Of a stretch of DNA of 64,000 bases, positions 51,904-61,087 are shown one piece after another (within the stretch, counting starts at the first letter, position 1; each line of letters opens with the position of its first letter). The stretch covers positions 1,444,947-1,508,946 of the forward strand of contig NZ_CP071935.1 of assembly GCF_030062585.1 (NCBI RefSeq), given 5' to 3'. The DNA comes from Helicobacter pylori (lineage in GTDB: Bacteria > Campylobacterota > Campylobacteria > Campylobacterales > Helicobacteraceae). The notes beneath the pieces are model-generated. The model was given only the letters and a program-made list of their open reading frames with translations. It was not told where the DNA came from and searched no databases. Position numbers and translations under genes: made by a program.

Positions 51904-51919
51904 AACGCCATTATACTAA
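51869..51919 (+). CDS. Ibs-like 16-residue hydrophobic toxin peptide
   Basis: ATG at 51869 after GAAAGGAG encodes MRLVIIVLMALATPLY, one hydrophobic helix with a basic N-terminus and an aromatic end. The E. coli Ibs toxins (MMRLIIILIVLLLISFSAY type) share the MRLxII start, hydrophobic core and terminal Tyr. It differs from the AapA peptides, which are longer and basic. Expected action is inner-membrane depolarisation, held off by the antisense RNA. Too small for normal gene finders. Confidence 0.6.
   Translation: MRLVIIVLMALATPLY
51910..51915 (-). promoter_or_regulatory. -10 box of the antisense RNA, inside the toxin gene
   Basis: TATAAT on the minus strand made from the last codons of the toxin (CCA TTA TAC). 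In the decayed copy the same place reads TGTAGT. Confidence 0.55.
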
Positions 51920-51974
51920 AATTTTGGCTCTGGCGCAAGAGCGCTAGGGTCAAATCTTACTAGCGGATTTGACT

Positions 51975-52090
51975 CAAACTTTTAATTTTTGAAACTTCTT
52001 TTTCTTTAAAAAATTTCTTTTGATGACAAAACTTCTCTTTCCTGTAACTAAAGGGTTTTTACCCCTTAAAAAGTTTTGTTTTAAAATCTT
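51975..52090. other. Spacer between toxin locus and hsdS
   Basis: No gene seen. AT-rich, with several 'CTTTTTCTTT' and 'AACTTCT' patches. The hsdS stop is at 52091. Confidence 0.6.
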
Positions 52091-53281
52091 TCATTGGGGT
52101 TTGACTTGTTGTTTTAGGAGTAGGGGGAGTAGAAAATCTCTGATCGCGGTTAGGGTTTGGGTTGCTTGCATGTTATTGTGAATTAAATTCCATAATAGAC
52201 TAGATATATTATTCCACTTATTTAGGGTTTTTCTTTTGGGTATAAGAATTGGCATTGTGGATAGGTTTTGTCGTGTAATTTGGGGTTGAACGGATCCAGT
52301 TATATAATTTGTGAGCTTGTATTTCTTTATTGTGTGATAAAGATAAGTTTTAGAAGTATAAGATTTAGTAGGTCGTATTACCATCGCATTACCTGTAATC
52401 CAAGATTTTGGTAAAGTTAGATACGATATTCCACATTGACCACGACATGAAATAATAAATTCTGATTGCTCATGATTGTATTCTGTAAATCTCCCTATTA
52501 TTCCACCGCCACCATATACGCTATAAGAATAACTATCATTTAGTAAGGTTTTGCTAATGGTTTTAGGTTGATAAGTTGATACAATTTTATGATTTAAAAA
52601 TCTTACGCTCCACCCACTAGGGATAAGGCGGTTTAATTCTTTAGAAAATTTCATTTTTCCGCCGCTAGTTTGATAGGGTTTGTTGTTTTCATCTAAAAAA
52701 TCAAAACGAACGAAGTATTGCTCATAAAGAAGTTCTAGGATTTTGTGTAAAAGCTCATTGATTTTGTGGTTGTTTTCAATCTTTTGATCCAGGATAGAAA
52801 GCGTGCGGGCGATTTTTTGTTGTTCATAATAAGTAGGGGGTATCTTAACTTTAAACAGACCTAAAGTAGCCCCTGAAACTTCTTTAAAAGTAGTTCCGCC
52901 CCCTATGTTAGAGATATTATCCTTATGGTATTTGAGTAAGTAATATAAAAATTCAAAATAAATTTTTTTGTTAGGGATAATGCTTTTAAAACCTTGATTG
53001 GTGCATAGCCTTTTTTTGGCAATAGCCACATAACCTATAGGAGCTCTTGAAGAAAATAAAATGGCATGTTTTGGGAGTAACACACAAGAGCATGACTTAA
53101 ATCCTAAGCGTGAAATGCTGCGGCTACCTTTTTTAATGTAACGCCCTTGTAAAGTGGATAAATCTTTAGGGGTAATCCAAGCAATTTTATTGCCATAGTT
53201 TTTGGGGTTATTGGTAGGTGGGGTAGCACCACCGACGATTTTTCCTAAATCTTTTAAACAAAATGTTTGCCACTCACTCAA
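52091..53281 (-). CDS. hsdS: HsdS, type I restriction specificity subunit
   Basis: The 396-residue protein has two target-recognition domains. TRD1 (about 1-150) begins WQTFCLKDLGKIVGGATPPT. The central conserved helix region is about 160-215 (ILDQKIENNHKINELLHKILELLYEQYF). TRD2 (about 225-350) begins IPSGWSVRFLNHKIV. A C-terminal conserved helix (QTLTAIRDFLLPLLLKQQ) follows. Sets the DNA target of both methylase and nuclease. No simple repeats are seen inside. Base use is more AT-rich than its neighbours. Overlaps hsdM by eight bases. Confidence 0.93.
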   Translation of the reverse strand: MSEWQTFCLKDLGKIVGGATPPTNNPKNYGNKIAWITPKDLSTLQGRYIKKGSRSISRLGFKSCSCVLLPKHAILFSSRAPIGYVAIAKKRLCTNQGFKSIIPNKKIYFEFLYYLLKYHKDNISNIGGGTTFKEVSGATLGLFKVKIPPTYYEQQKIARTLSILDQKIENNHKINELLHKILELLYEQYFVRFDFLDENNKPYQTSGGKMKFSKELNRLIPSGWSVRFLNHKIVSTYQPKTISKTLLNDSYSYSVYGGGGIIGRFTEYNHEQSEFIISCRGQCGISYLTLPKSWITGNAMVIRPTKSYTSKTYLYHTIKKYKLTNYITGSVQPQITRQNLSTMPILIPKRKTLNKWNNISSLLWNLIHNNMQATQTLTAIRDFLLPLLLKQQVKPQ

Positions 53282-54905
53282 ACCTAACCCCTTTTAAAGT
53301 TTCTAAAATTTCTTGTTGCAAGCTCTGGCTTTCATCAAAAAGGCTTGTCAGTTCGCTTGAATATTGCTGCATTAAGTTTTCAAACTCTGCTTGGCTGATT
53401 GTTTCGCTCGTGTCTTCTATAGTGAAATACTGCCCGGGGTTTAGAGAATAGTTTTTTTCTGTGATTTCATCAAAAGAAACCAGAGCGCAAAAATCCGCTT
53501 TTTGGGTTTTATTTTGAAAAGTTTCTAAAATCAAATCAATATCGCTCCCTCTTAAGCGCGTTTTTTTGTTTTTGTTTTCGGTGTATTCTTCGCCGAGTTT
53601 GGAAGCGTCAATCAAGATCACTTCATTTGCGCCTGGCGTTTTTTGAAAAAAGATGATGCTCACATTAGTGCCGGTGTTGGCAAAAACTTGACTGGGCATG
53701 CAAATCACCCCATAAACGAGCTTTTCATCCACTAAATGCCTGACAATCTTATTTTCTATCCCGCTTTTAGCGCTAATGAATCCGGTTGGCACGACGATAG
53801 CCCCCTTACCCTTATCGCTAAGCATGTTCAAGCAATGCTGGAAAAAGAGCGTGTAAATGGGCATTTTGCTTTTATCGTTTTTAGGGATATTAGGCACGCC
53901 TAAGAAAAAATCGTTTTTGTTTTGCGAAATTTCGGCATGCTCGTTGGAAAAATCCAGCTTGAAAGGGGGGTTACTCACGATGAAATCCATTTTCCCTTTG
54001 TGGTCTTTGGAGTGGTAGGGGTTGGTTAAAGTGTTTCCCTCAATGGCGTATCTTAAAGAGTGGGTCAAGTCGTTTAAAATCAGGTTGAGTTTGAGCATTC
54101 TTAAGGATTTTTGCGAAATGTCTTGGGCATAAAGGGTGCAAGAATCCGTGCCTATTTGGTGGGCTAACGCCATTAAAAGCGTTCCTGTGCCAGCGCTTGG
54201 GTCATAGATTTTGACGCTTTGAGTGGGTTCGATCACTAAAAGTTTAGCGATGATGCTAGCGATGCTTAAAGGGGTGTAGTATTCGGCGTATTTCCCTCCG
54301 CCGGCGTTATTGTAATCTTTGAGTAAGTATTCAAAAATAGGGGCGAAAAAATCATAGCCTTGTTGGTTTTGTAAGTTTAAAAAAGCTTGTTTGAAATTAA
54401 AATTTTTGAGTTTGTCTAATAAAGATCTTGTAAAACTAGCCCTTTTAGACTCTTCATTAATATATTGTGAGACGCTTTCAAATAAGGCGATAGTGGTTTT
54501 ATCCGTGCTTTTGGTGTTAAAAAGTTCGGCATTATTGCTAGAAATACGATTAAAAATGGCATCTAGCTTAAGGTGTAAATCGTTATCGTTAAAATGCTTT
54601 TCAAAAAGATAGTTTAAAAGCTCATCATAAGAGAGTTTGGGGAGTTTTTTATCGTTTAAGGTAATAAAGAAATCTTCTTTTTCTTCTTCGTTCAAGTCTT
54701 TGTAATCTTGTATCGTTTGGTTGGGGAATTCTTGTTCAAAAAGGAATTCAAACTTATCGCATAAGAATTTATACAAAAAGCATTGCGTGATGATCTTGTA
54801 TTCGTTGCCATCATTCCCTAAACCAAAACTCGTGCAAATGACTTTTAAATCGTCAATGAGGCTTAGGGTGTCTTGTTTGATTTGCAATAAGGCGTTATTA
54901 GGCAT
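53274..54905 (-). CDS. hsdM: HsdM, type I restriction-modification N6-adenine methylase
   Basis: The 543-residue protein has an N-terminal helical domain (LIDDLKVICTSFGLGNDGNEYKIITQCFLYKFLCDKFE) and methylase motifs I (VKIYDPSAGTGTLLMALAHQIG) and IV (FIVSNPPFKLDF; NPPF means adenine). The C-terminal tail mates with HsdS. Complete. Start overlaps the hsdR stop by eight bases, so R-M-S is one transcript. Confidence 0.96.
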   Translation of the reverse strand: MPNNALLQIKQDTLSLIDDLKVICTSFGLGNDGNEYKIITQCFLYKFLCDKFEFLFEQEFPNQTIQDYKDLNEEEKEDFFITLNDKKLPKLSYDELLNYLFEKHFNDNDLHLKLDAIFNRISSNNAELFNTKSTDKTTIALFESVSQYINEESKRASFTRSLLDKLKNFNFKQAFLNLQNQQGYDFFAPIFEYLLKDYNNAGGGKYAEYYTPLSIASIIAKLLVIEPTQSVKIYDPSAGTGTLLMALAHQIGTDSCTLYAQDISQKSLRMLKLNLILNDLTHSLRYAIEGNTLTNPYHSKDHKGKMDFIVSNPPFKLDFSNEHAEISQNKNDFFLGVPNIPKNDKSKMPIYTLFFQHCLNMLSDKGKGAIVVPTGFISAKSGIENKIVRHLVDEKLVYGVICMPSQVFANTGTNVSIIFFQKTPGANEVILIDASKLGEEYTENKNKKTRLRGSDIDLILETFQNKTQKADFCALVSFDEITEKNYSLNPGQYFTIEDTSETISQAEFENLMQQYSSELTSLFDESQSLQQEILETLKGVRFE

Positions 54906-57900
54906 TCAAATTTCCTTGATGGTGGTTTTGCGTGAGTTCGTTAAAAAGGGTTTGAGCGATAAATTCTGTTTCTTTTTGTAAATCTTTTAAGGAGGGGTCT
55001 TTGTTGAAAGCGTCCCTTAATTCTACTTTTATGGCAGTTTTTAGGGTATCTTCTTCGTTTAAGATTTCTTGACGCTTAAAAATACGCGCATCAAGAGCTT
55101 TTTTGAGCGCGCTTAAAAGCGTGAAAATTCCCTTAGAAATGTTTTCTTCCATGAGGCGATTGTGAAGTCGCTTATGCGTGATCACATAAGCTCGATCATT
55201 ATTGTATTTGTTTAATAGGTTGGTAGTTTGTTCTTTGTGTTGTTTTAGTTGTGAAATGATTACGCTATAGGAATGAGAAATTCCATCAAAATTATGATTG
55301 GTTAGGGGTTCTTGGATCAGTTTTGAAAGCTCTTTAGAAATCTTTTGAACTTCTTTGTCTTGTTTGTCCGGGATTTTTTCTAACATCTCTTTAGCTTGCT
55401 TGTATTTAGCGCTAATCTCTTCTTTTTCTTTAAAGCGTAATTCTTCGCTTTCTTTAAACTCTATTTTAAAGTCTAAAAGAGCGATGAGGTCTTCTAAAAC
55501 GATTAAATCGTTTGGGTTTTTAGGCTCATTGATATTTTTTAATGCATGGAGTTGTTTGGCTTTTTTGCCAAGCATTGAAGAGATTTTGCTGATCTTTTCA
55601 ATATCCATTTTTTCTTTTAAGGAAAGGATTTTTTCATCATTAGAAGTGCGGATTAAATTGTAGCGCTCTTTAAGCGTGTTAATGGCGTGTGAGACTTTTA
55701 AAAGCTCGTTCATTTCGCTGATATTGACAATGGCGCTAGTCATGTTCTCTACATCATCAATGGGGTAATTAAACAGATCATCATAAGCGTTTTTAATGTC
55801 TTTTTCTAAAATATTGCGATCCGCAAACATGTCTTTGAGATTATCTTTGATATTAAAATCGCCTTGATTGAATTGGTTTAACTCTTTCAAATAATCATCA
55901 GTTGTTTTGTCATAATTTTCTTTAATGCCTACAAAATCTATAAGGTAGCCAAAAGACATGTTTTTATAGGAGCGATTCACTCTGGCTAGGGCTTGGAGCA
56001 AATTGTGATCTTTTAATTCTCTGTGGATATAAAGGCGCTTGAGATTGGGTAAATCAAAGCCGGTTAAAAGCATGTTAAACACAAAGGCTATATCCGTATC
56101 TTCATGTTTGAAAGAATAAATCTTTTCTTTGACTTCTTGTTCGTCATGCAAAATCAGGCTGGATTGGAGTTTTTTTAAAATTTTCAGGTTAGGGTTTTCT
56201 TGTAAGACTTCTTCTTGGACTTCATTAAAAAGAAAATTAGCTAATCTAGCTTGCTTGCTTGAAAAACAAACCACCATAGCCTTTAATTGTTCGTTGTCGT
56301 CATGCAGTTGTCTGAATTTCAATAAATCTCTAATGATATAAGATAGCATGGCTTTAATGTATTTTTCATTATTAAAAATCGTTTCTTTTTTAACCTCTAT
56401 GTCTTCAATAATGATGCTTTCTTGTAAAAGGCGATAGATTGCTTGTAGTTTTTCTTTGTAGCTCTTTTCAATGATTTCTAATTGGAGTTTTAGGGTGTGT
56501 CTGTCTTTAATGGATTCTGCATAAGAATAGGTGTGCAAGTAGTCGCCAAAAGTGTTTTTAGTGGCTTTATCTTGCGCGTTGTCTTCTAATAGGGGCGTGC
56601 CTGTGAGGGCGATTTTTACCGCTGTTTTGTCGCATTCTACCAAATTAGCGTAAAAGCAACCTTTAGGGTCATAGCTTCTGTGGGCTTCATCTATGATAAA
56701 CACCCTTTGTAAATCGTGGCTATCTTTTGTCGCTTCTTGTAATTCTGTTTTAGAAATGATTTCTTTAGGAGCGCTATTAGAGGGGTCTTCATTGGGGGCT
56801 TTTTCTTCATTGGGGGCTTTGAATTTCTGGATATTCACAACGATGATTTCATCATTCCCTTGATGGCCATCAAACACGCTAGAGCTTTTTAATTTTTGGC
56901 TCAAATCCTCTTTATCTTTTGCCTCATGCACACAAAGGCCTCTTTTTGAAAACTCGCTTTTGGCTTGTTCTAATAAATCCAACCTGTCCACAATAAAATA
57001 AAATTTAGTCTTTTTGTTTAGCGGGCTAAAAAAGTCTCTTATGAGTTTGGTTAAATGGTAGGTTAAGGCGGTTTTACCGCTGCCTTGCGTGTGCCAGATG
57101 ATGCCTTTTAGGGGATCTTTTGGGTTCGTTTCATAATGCTTTTGCAATTCTTTTAAAACATTCAAGCTCGCAAACATCTGCGCATAACGCCAAATGTGTT
57201 TTTTAAACTCTGATTTTTCTTTTAAGAAACTGATGCCGTATTTTAGGATAAAGCAAAGCCTTTTGTGAGAGCAAAACGAAGTTAAAAGGGGGTTTGTGGT
57301 GGCGTCTTTAGAGCTTTCTAGGGTGTCGGTATCTTTAAGGTTAAATTCGTTTAAGATGCGTTTTTGAATTTCTTCAAGCGATCTGTGGTTTTGATGGTTT
57401 TGTTCATTTTCGGGGGGGGGGGGTAATATCTAGCTTATGAGCTTCAACAAAGCGTTGGAAAATGGGCGAATAAGAAGCGCTATAAAACACGCCTTGATTG
57501 GGGTTTTTTTCATCATAGGGCAAGTTATCGCTAAAAAGCCAGATTTGCGCGAGGTTATAAAAAACCTTGTTTTCGGGGTTTTCATAGCGTTGGATATGGC
57601 GATTTTTTTCTTCTTTAATGCCTTGTCCGGCAAAAGGCTGTTTAACTTCTATATTCACCAAAGGCAAGCCGTTGATAAAAAGGGTTATATCAGTTCTTAG
57701 GGATTTGTAGGGTAATTCAGCCATCATTTCGTAAAGATTGTTGTTAGGGTTATCAAAGTCTATGATTTGATGCTCGCTTTTGAGCAAGTATTCATAAAAG
57801 CTTTTGCCTAAATCATCATAATTCAAGCGTTTTTTCATTTCAGTAAGCGAATCTTTTGCGTTTTTATTGGGGTTTAACCGCTCAAACGCTTGAGTGAAAC

Positions 57901-58027
57901 TATCTATTAAGATATTAGTGTCCGTGTCCAGGTTAGGCTTATTTTTTTGAGAAACAAAGTTATAGCCCAACTCGGCTAAATGCATTAAGGCAGGGACTTG
58001 AACCCTTGTGATTTCATTGTATGGCAT
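54898..58027 (-). pseudogene. hsdR: HsdR, type I restriction endonuclease, phase-OFF by a C12 tract
   Basis: Two frames make one gene of about 1044 codons. The 5' part (58027-57404) has the nuclease motif LFINGLPLVNIEVKQPFAG (E-x-K), then ends early in TPPPRK. The 3' part (open from about 57411 to 54898) starts ENEQNHQNHRSLEEIQKRIL and carries helicase motifs WHTQGSGKTALTYHL and FIIDEAHRSYD. The break is exactly at a run of 12 C (minus strand). With 11 or 14 C the frames join. The gene is therefore switched off, not decayed. The ATG at 58027 follows AAAGGGG. Confidence 0.93.
57412..57423 (-). repeat. Poly-C tract (12 bases), slipped-strand switch in hsdR
   Basis: Twelve G on the plus strand (C on the coding strand). 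It is the only homopolymer of this length in the window and sits where the hsdR frame breaks. Length 12 is out of frame; 11 or 14 would be in frame. Confidence 0.95.
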
Positions 58028-58053
58028 GAACACCCCTTTGATTTAAGGTTGTT

Positions 58054-58059
58054 ATTATA
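58054..58059 (-). promoter_or_regulatory. -10 box for hsdR-M-S
   Basis: TATAAT on the minus strand, 27 bases from the hsdR ATG, giving a short leader. Confidence 0.55.
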
Positions 58060-58074
58060 ATGTAAAAATAAAAA

Positions 58075-59970
58075 TCATGGTTGTTTGAGTTGCATTTGCA
58101 ATAACAAACAAGCTTTTTTAAGGAATTGTTTTAAGGCGTTTTGAGAGAATTTGACAAAATGCGTCAGCTCATTTTCTTTAAGGTGCAATGAAACGATTAA
58201 AACGCTTTGTAAGATATGAGCGACACTCCCTTCAAATAAAATGCCTATAGTGGGGGTTTTGGTGCTGGTTGTTTGGCAAAACCCACTCAAGCTATCCACC
58301 CATTCAAATATTTCTTGCTTGGTTTTACAAGGCGTGTTTAAATGCGTGAAAAAATTCTCTTTAAAATTCATAAGATTTTTTTGTAAATTGTTTAAATCCT
58401 TAGCATGGTTACTTCTAGGGCTAAACATGCTTTTAATGCGAGCGATAGCGTCTTTTTTATTAAAATTCTTTAATTTGATTTGAGAGCGATCCACGCTAAC
58501 AGCATGCTTGATTTTAGCCCCATAGCTTAAATTATAGACTTTTTTAGGCTGGTAATAATGAAGGGCTTCTTCAATCCTTTCTTTAGAGAGCAAAAAAAGC
58601 GAGTCGCTAAAAGTTTCATAACCTTTAAAATTGCCCTCTATGCTGATTAAAGATGAGGTGTCAATTTCTTTTTCATTTTCATAATAGGAATTTTGAGCGT
58701 GCTTTTTAAACCCTTTGATATAAGCGCAATCTAAAGCGCACAAATAGATTTCATCGCTCATCAAACCCGCTAAAGCCACCCCGGCATTGCCCACAAAAGG
58801 CGCTGCGTATTCTATGCTTAAAGGGCTTATATACGCGCAAGCGCTCCCCCCACGCATAAACATCAACGCTTCTTTGGCTACATTAAAAGCGTTAGGATTG
58901 AGCATGTTGGCCCCCATTAAGGGGGTGTCTTCTAGGGGGGCTTTTTCTAAAACTTCCTTAAGATAGTCTATGCGCTCCACTTCTATTTGAAAATCCACTT
59001 TAACGCCGTGCGTTTTTAAAGGCTTTAAAGCGGTTCCGCATGAAAAAATGATGCAATTTTTTTCATTTTCTTTTAAAAAATCTAGCAATAAATCCAGGCT
59101 TGGCCCATTACCCACCACGCAAATGGGGGCGTTGATCTTTTTGGGCTTGGTTTTTAGGGTTTGGTATAGGGGTAAGTTTTTGAGCGTGTTCTTTAGCCCT
59201 AGCAATTCGTCTTCAAAACTCCCCCAACCCCTTAAGGCTTGTTTGTAATAGTTTTGAATGTTTTCTCGCATGCGCATATTAAAAGCGCTTTTATAGGGCA
59301 TGATTTCTAGCTTTAAAAAAGAATGCGTAACAGGGCGTTTCAAAAAATCCATTTTCAATTCATTAGGGTTAAAAAACCCTTGAATAAAGAGTTTAGCCCC
59401 TTTTGTAATCAAATCTTCATAACGCGCAAAATAACAACTGATTTTAAACAAATCTAAATTTTCTTCAAACAAATAGAGCGAATGGAAGCGGTAATTTTGA
59501 GCCTGTAAAATAGCCAAAAACAAGCCGTCTAAGACGCCATAAATCATGGTAGGGGGTAAGAATTTCTTTAAAGAGCAAGGCGTTTGATAATTGTCTAAAA
59601 AGTTTGAGATCGCATGCGTGGCTTTAAGGGTTATGGGGAGTTTGGGGTTGTTTTGAGATTTTAAATAATTTAAAGAGAGGTGGTTATTGTCTAATGACCA
59701 TCTGGGATTATTCAAGGGGTTTTTAGCCATGTTGAAAGCGATTTCTATCATTTGATTTTTAGGGTAGCTTAAAGCGTTTGTTGGCGTGTGTAAGAGATTG
59801 AAGTGGTTTTTTTCAAAAAGCAATTGGTAATTTTTAAAAGGCGTATTGAGGGCGTTAAAAAGATGGGGATTATAAGATTTGAAAAAAATTAAATTATCCC
59901 TAAAACGCTTTGAAATTTCTTTTTCTAAAAAGGGCGCATCAAAAGATTCTAGGGCTTTTAAAAAGGGCAT
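58075..59970 (-). CDS. DUF115 (MptE-like / Maf-type) glycosyltransferase-related protein (HP0465)
   Basis: The 631-residue protein carries a DUF115 domain in its middle: PICVVGNGPSLDLLLDFLKENEKNCIIFSCGTALKPL and LCALDCAYIKGFKKH. The family contains the Campylobacter motility-accessory factors (Maf), which act in pseudaminic-acid addition to flagellin. The N-terminal 280 residues are helical and unassigned; the C-terminal 170 too. Last gene of the run from pepF. A role in flagellin or surface glycosylation is inference. Confidence 0.75.
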   Translation of the reverse strand: MPFLKALESFDAPFLEKEISKRFRDNLIFFKSYNPHLFNALNTPFKNYQLLFEKNHFNLLHTPTNALSYPKNQMIEIAFNMAKNPLNNPRWSLDNNHLSLNYLKSQNNPKLPITLKATHAISNFLDNYQTPCSLKKFLPPTMIYGVLDGLFLAILQAQNYRFHSLYLFEENLDLFKISCYFARYEDLITKGAKLFIQGFFNPNELKMDFLKRPVTHSFLKLEIMPYKSAFNMRMRENIQNYYKQALRGWGSFEDELLGLKNTLKNLPLYQTLKTKPKKINAPICVVGNGPSLDLLLDFLKENEKNCIIFSCGTALKPLKTHGVKVDFQIEVERIDYLKEVLEKAPLEDTPLMGANMLNPNAFNVAKEALMFMRGGSACAYISPLSIEYAAPFVGNAGVALAGLMSDEIYLCALDCAYIKGFKKHAQNSYYENEKEIDTSSLISIEGNFKGYETFSDSLFLLSKERIEEALHYYQPKKVYNLSYGAKIKHAVSVDRSQIKLKNFNKKDAIARIKSMFSPRSNHAKDLNNLQKNLMNFKENFFTHLNTPCKTKQEIFEWVDSLSGFCQTTSTKTPTIGILFEGSVAHILQSVLIVSLHLKENELTHFVKFSQNALKQFLKKACLLLQMQLKQP

Positions 59971-59994
59971 TCAATAGCCTTTTTCATCACACCT

Positions 59995-60762
59995 CTATAA
60001 GTCTTTTAAATCTTTTTCTAAGAGTTGGGAAGCGAGGGCGATTTTTTTCAACGAGATAAAATCTTGTTCGCTGTAGCGTTTGTTGTCATTCATTTTATGG
60101 TAGTAGGGGGTGCTTAAATCTAGGGCTTTTTTTTCTAAATCTTGCTTGGTGGTGTTAGTTTGGATTTCAAAAAGACTTTTTGCTTCTTCTAAAGACATAG
60201 GGATTTCTATTGCATTGAAGCGTTCAAAATTATCATAAAGCTCGTTAAAATCCTGATTGTCTATCTGCAAAAACGCCCCCACATCTAAAAACAATTCTTT
60301 TTCTTTGCTATCTAGTATCCCATCAGCATAGGCTAATAACATAAGAAATTCCACTAATTTCAGGCGTTTGGTGTATTCTCCATGCGTGTGGTCGGCGATT
60401 TCTTGGCATAAGGATTCAAAATTTTCTTTTTTATCTACAGGCTCATTGAGAAGCTCTTTGGCTAAATCTTGTTGTTCGCTGTTTAAGGGCTGCTCTAATT
60501 CATGGATAAAAAGCGTCCTTAAGGCGTTATCCAAAGCGTTTTTTTGAATGTCTAAAAACTTTAAAAGACGCATATACGCACCCGTTTGGGTTTGCTTGAA
60601 TTTGTCTAGGGGGCTAGATTGCGCTAACAAATAGGGGTCATTTTTCAAGTCGTATTCTTCGGTTTTGGTTTTAGGGTTTAGGGGGTTTTTCAAATATTCT
60701 TTGAGGGTGTTGTAAAAATAAAACAACACAACCGCCGCAACAATTAATAAAATGATTTCCAT
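59995..60762 (-). CDS. Membrane-anchored TerB-like protein (HP0466)
   Basis: The 255-residue protein has one N-terminal membrane helix (IILLIVAAVVLFYFY). A TerB/DjlA-N-like helical domain follows at about 125-190, with MLLAYADGILDSKEKELFLDVGAFLQID, the acidic D-G-x-x-D/E-x-E pattern of that family. The rest is charged and helical. No known function. 10 bases before HP0467 in the run. Confidence 0.65.
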   Translation of the reverse strand: MEIILLIVAAVVLFYFYNTLKEYLKNPLNPKTKTEEYDLKNDPYLLAQSSPLDKFKQTQTGAYMRLLKFLDIQKNALDNALRTLFIHELEQPLNSEQQDLAKELLNEPVDKKENFESLCQEIADHTHGEYTKRLKLVEFLMLLAYADGILDSKEKELFLDVGAFLQIDNQDFNELYDNFERFNAIEIPMSLEEAKSLFEIQTNTTKQDLEKKALDLSTPYYHKMNDNKRYSEQDFISLKKIALASQLLEKDLKDL

Positions 60763-60771
60763 GATTTTCCT

Positions 60772-61086
60772 TTATGAGTATTTTTTCATTTGTTCTTTAA
60801 GGTCTTGTTTTTGCCTGCTCTCTCGCTCTTTTTTGGCTTGATAAAGACGCATTTGCTCTTCTTTTTGCTTGTCTTGTAAGATCATTTTCCTCTCATGGTT
60901 TTTTTTAAGCCGTTCTATGTATTCTTCTCGTTTTTCTGGGTCTTGGAAACTCACAGGGCGGATGAAAAAAACAAACAAAATCAACACAAAAATCCCTATA
61001 GCGACAATCTCAGAGCCTTCGCCATTGAAAGCATACCAAAGCCCTCCCATCAAAGAAGCGAGCGCGAGTTTTAAAAAAGCGTTCAT
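60772..61086 (-). CDS. Small membrane protein with coiled basic tail (HP0467)
   Basis: 104 residues from the ATG at 61086, which follows the previous stop by one base; a longer frame to 61122 is inside that gene. Two membrane helices (LKLALASLMGGLWYAF and EIVAIGIFVLILFVFFI) are followed by a long Lys/Glu/Gln-rich helical tail. Family not recognised. Confidence 0.72.
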   Translation of the reverse strand: MNAFLKLALASLMGGLWYAFNGEGSEIVAIGIFVLILFVFFIRPVSFQDPEKREEYIERLKKNHERKMILQDKQKEEQMRLYQAKKERESRQKQDLKEQMKKYS

Positions 61087-61087
61087 T

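Larger units (their letters stand above)
51766..51974 (+). other. Type I toxin mRNA with structured leader and terminator
   Basis: In the leader, ATGTTAGGGTT (51817-51827) can pair with AACCTAACAT (51861-51870), which includes the start codon and borders the AAGGAG, so translation of the full message would be masked. The 3' end has two hairpins: GCTCT...AGAGC (51927-51942), and GGGTCAAATC...GATTTGACTC (51947-51974), the latter followed by a T-rich tract. This layout parallels the H. pylori AapA messages. Confidence 0.6.

Noticed and set aside
57412-57423. Poly-G tract as a RepG target
   Set aside because: The hsdR message carries C, not G, so the C/U loop of RepG cannot pair with it.
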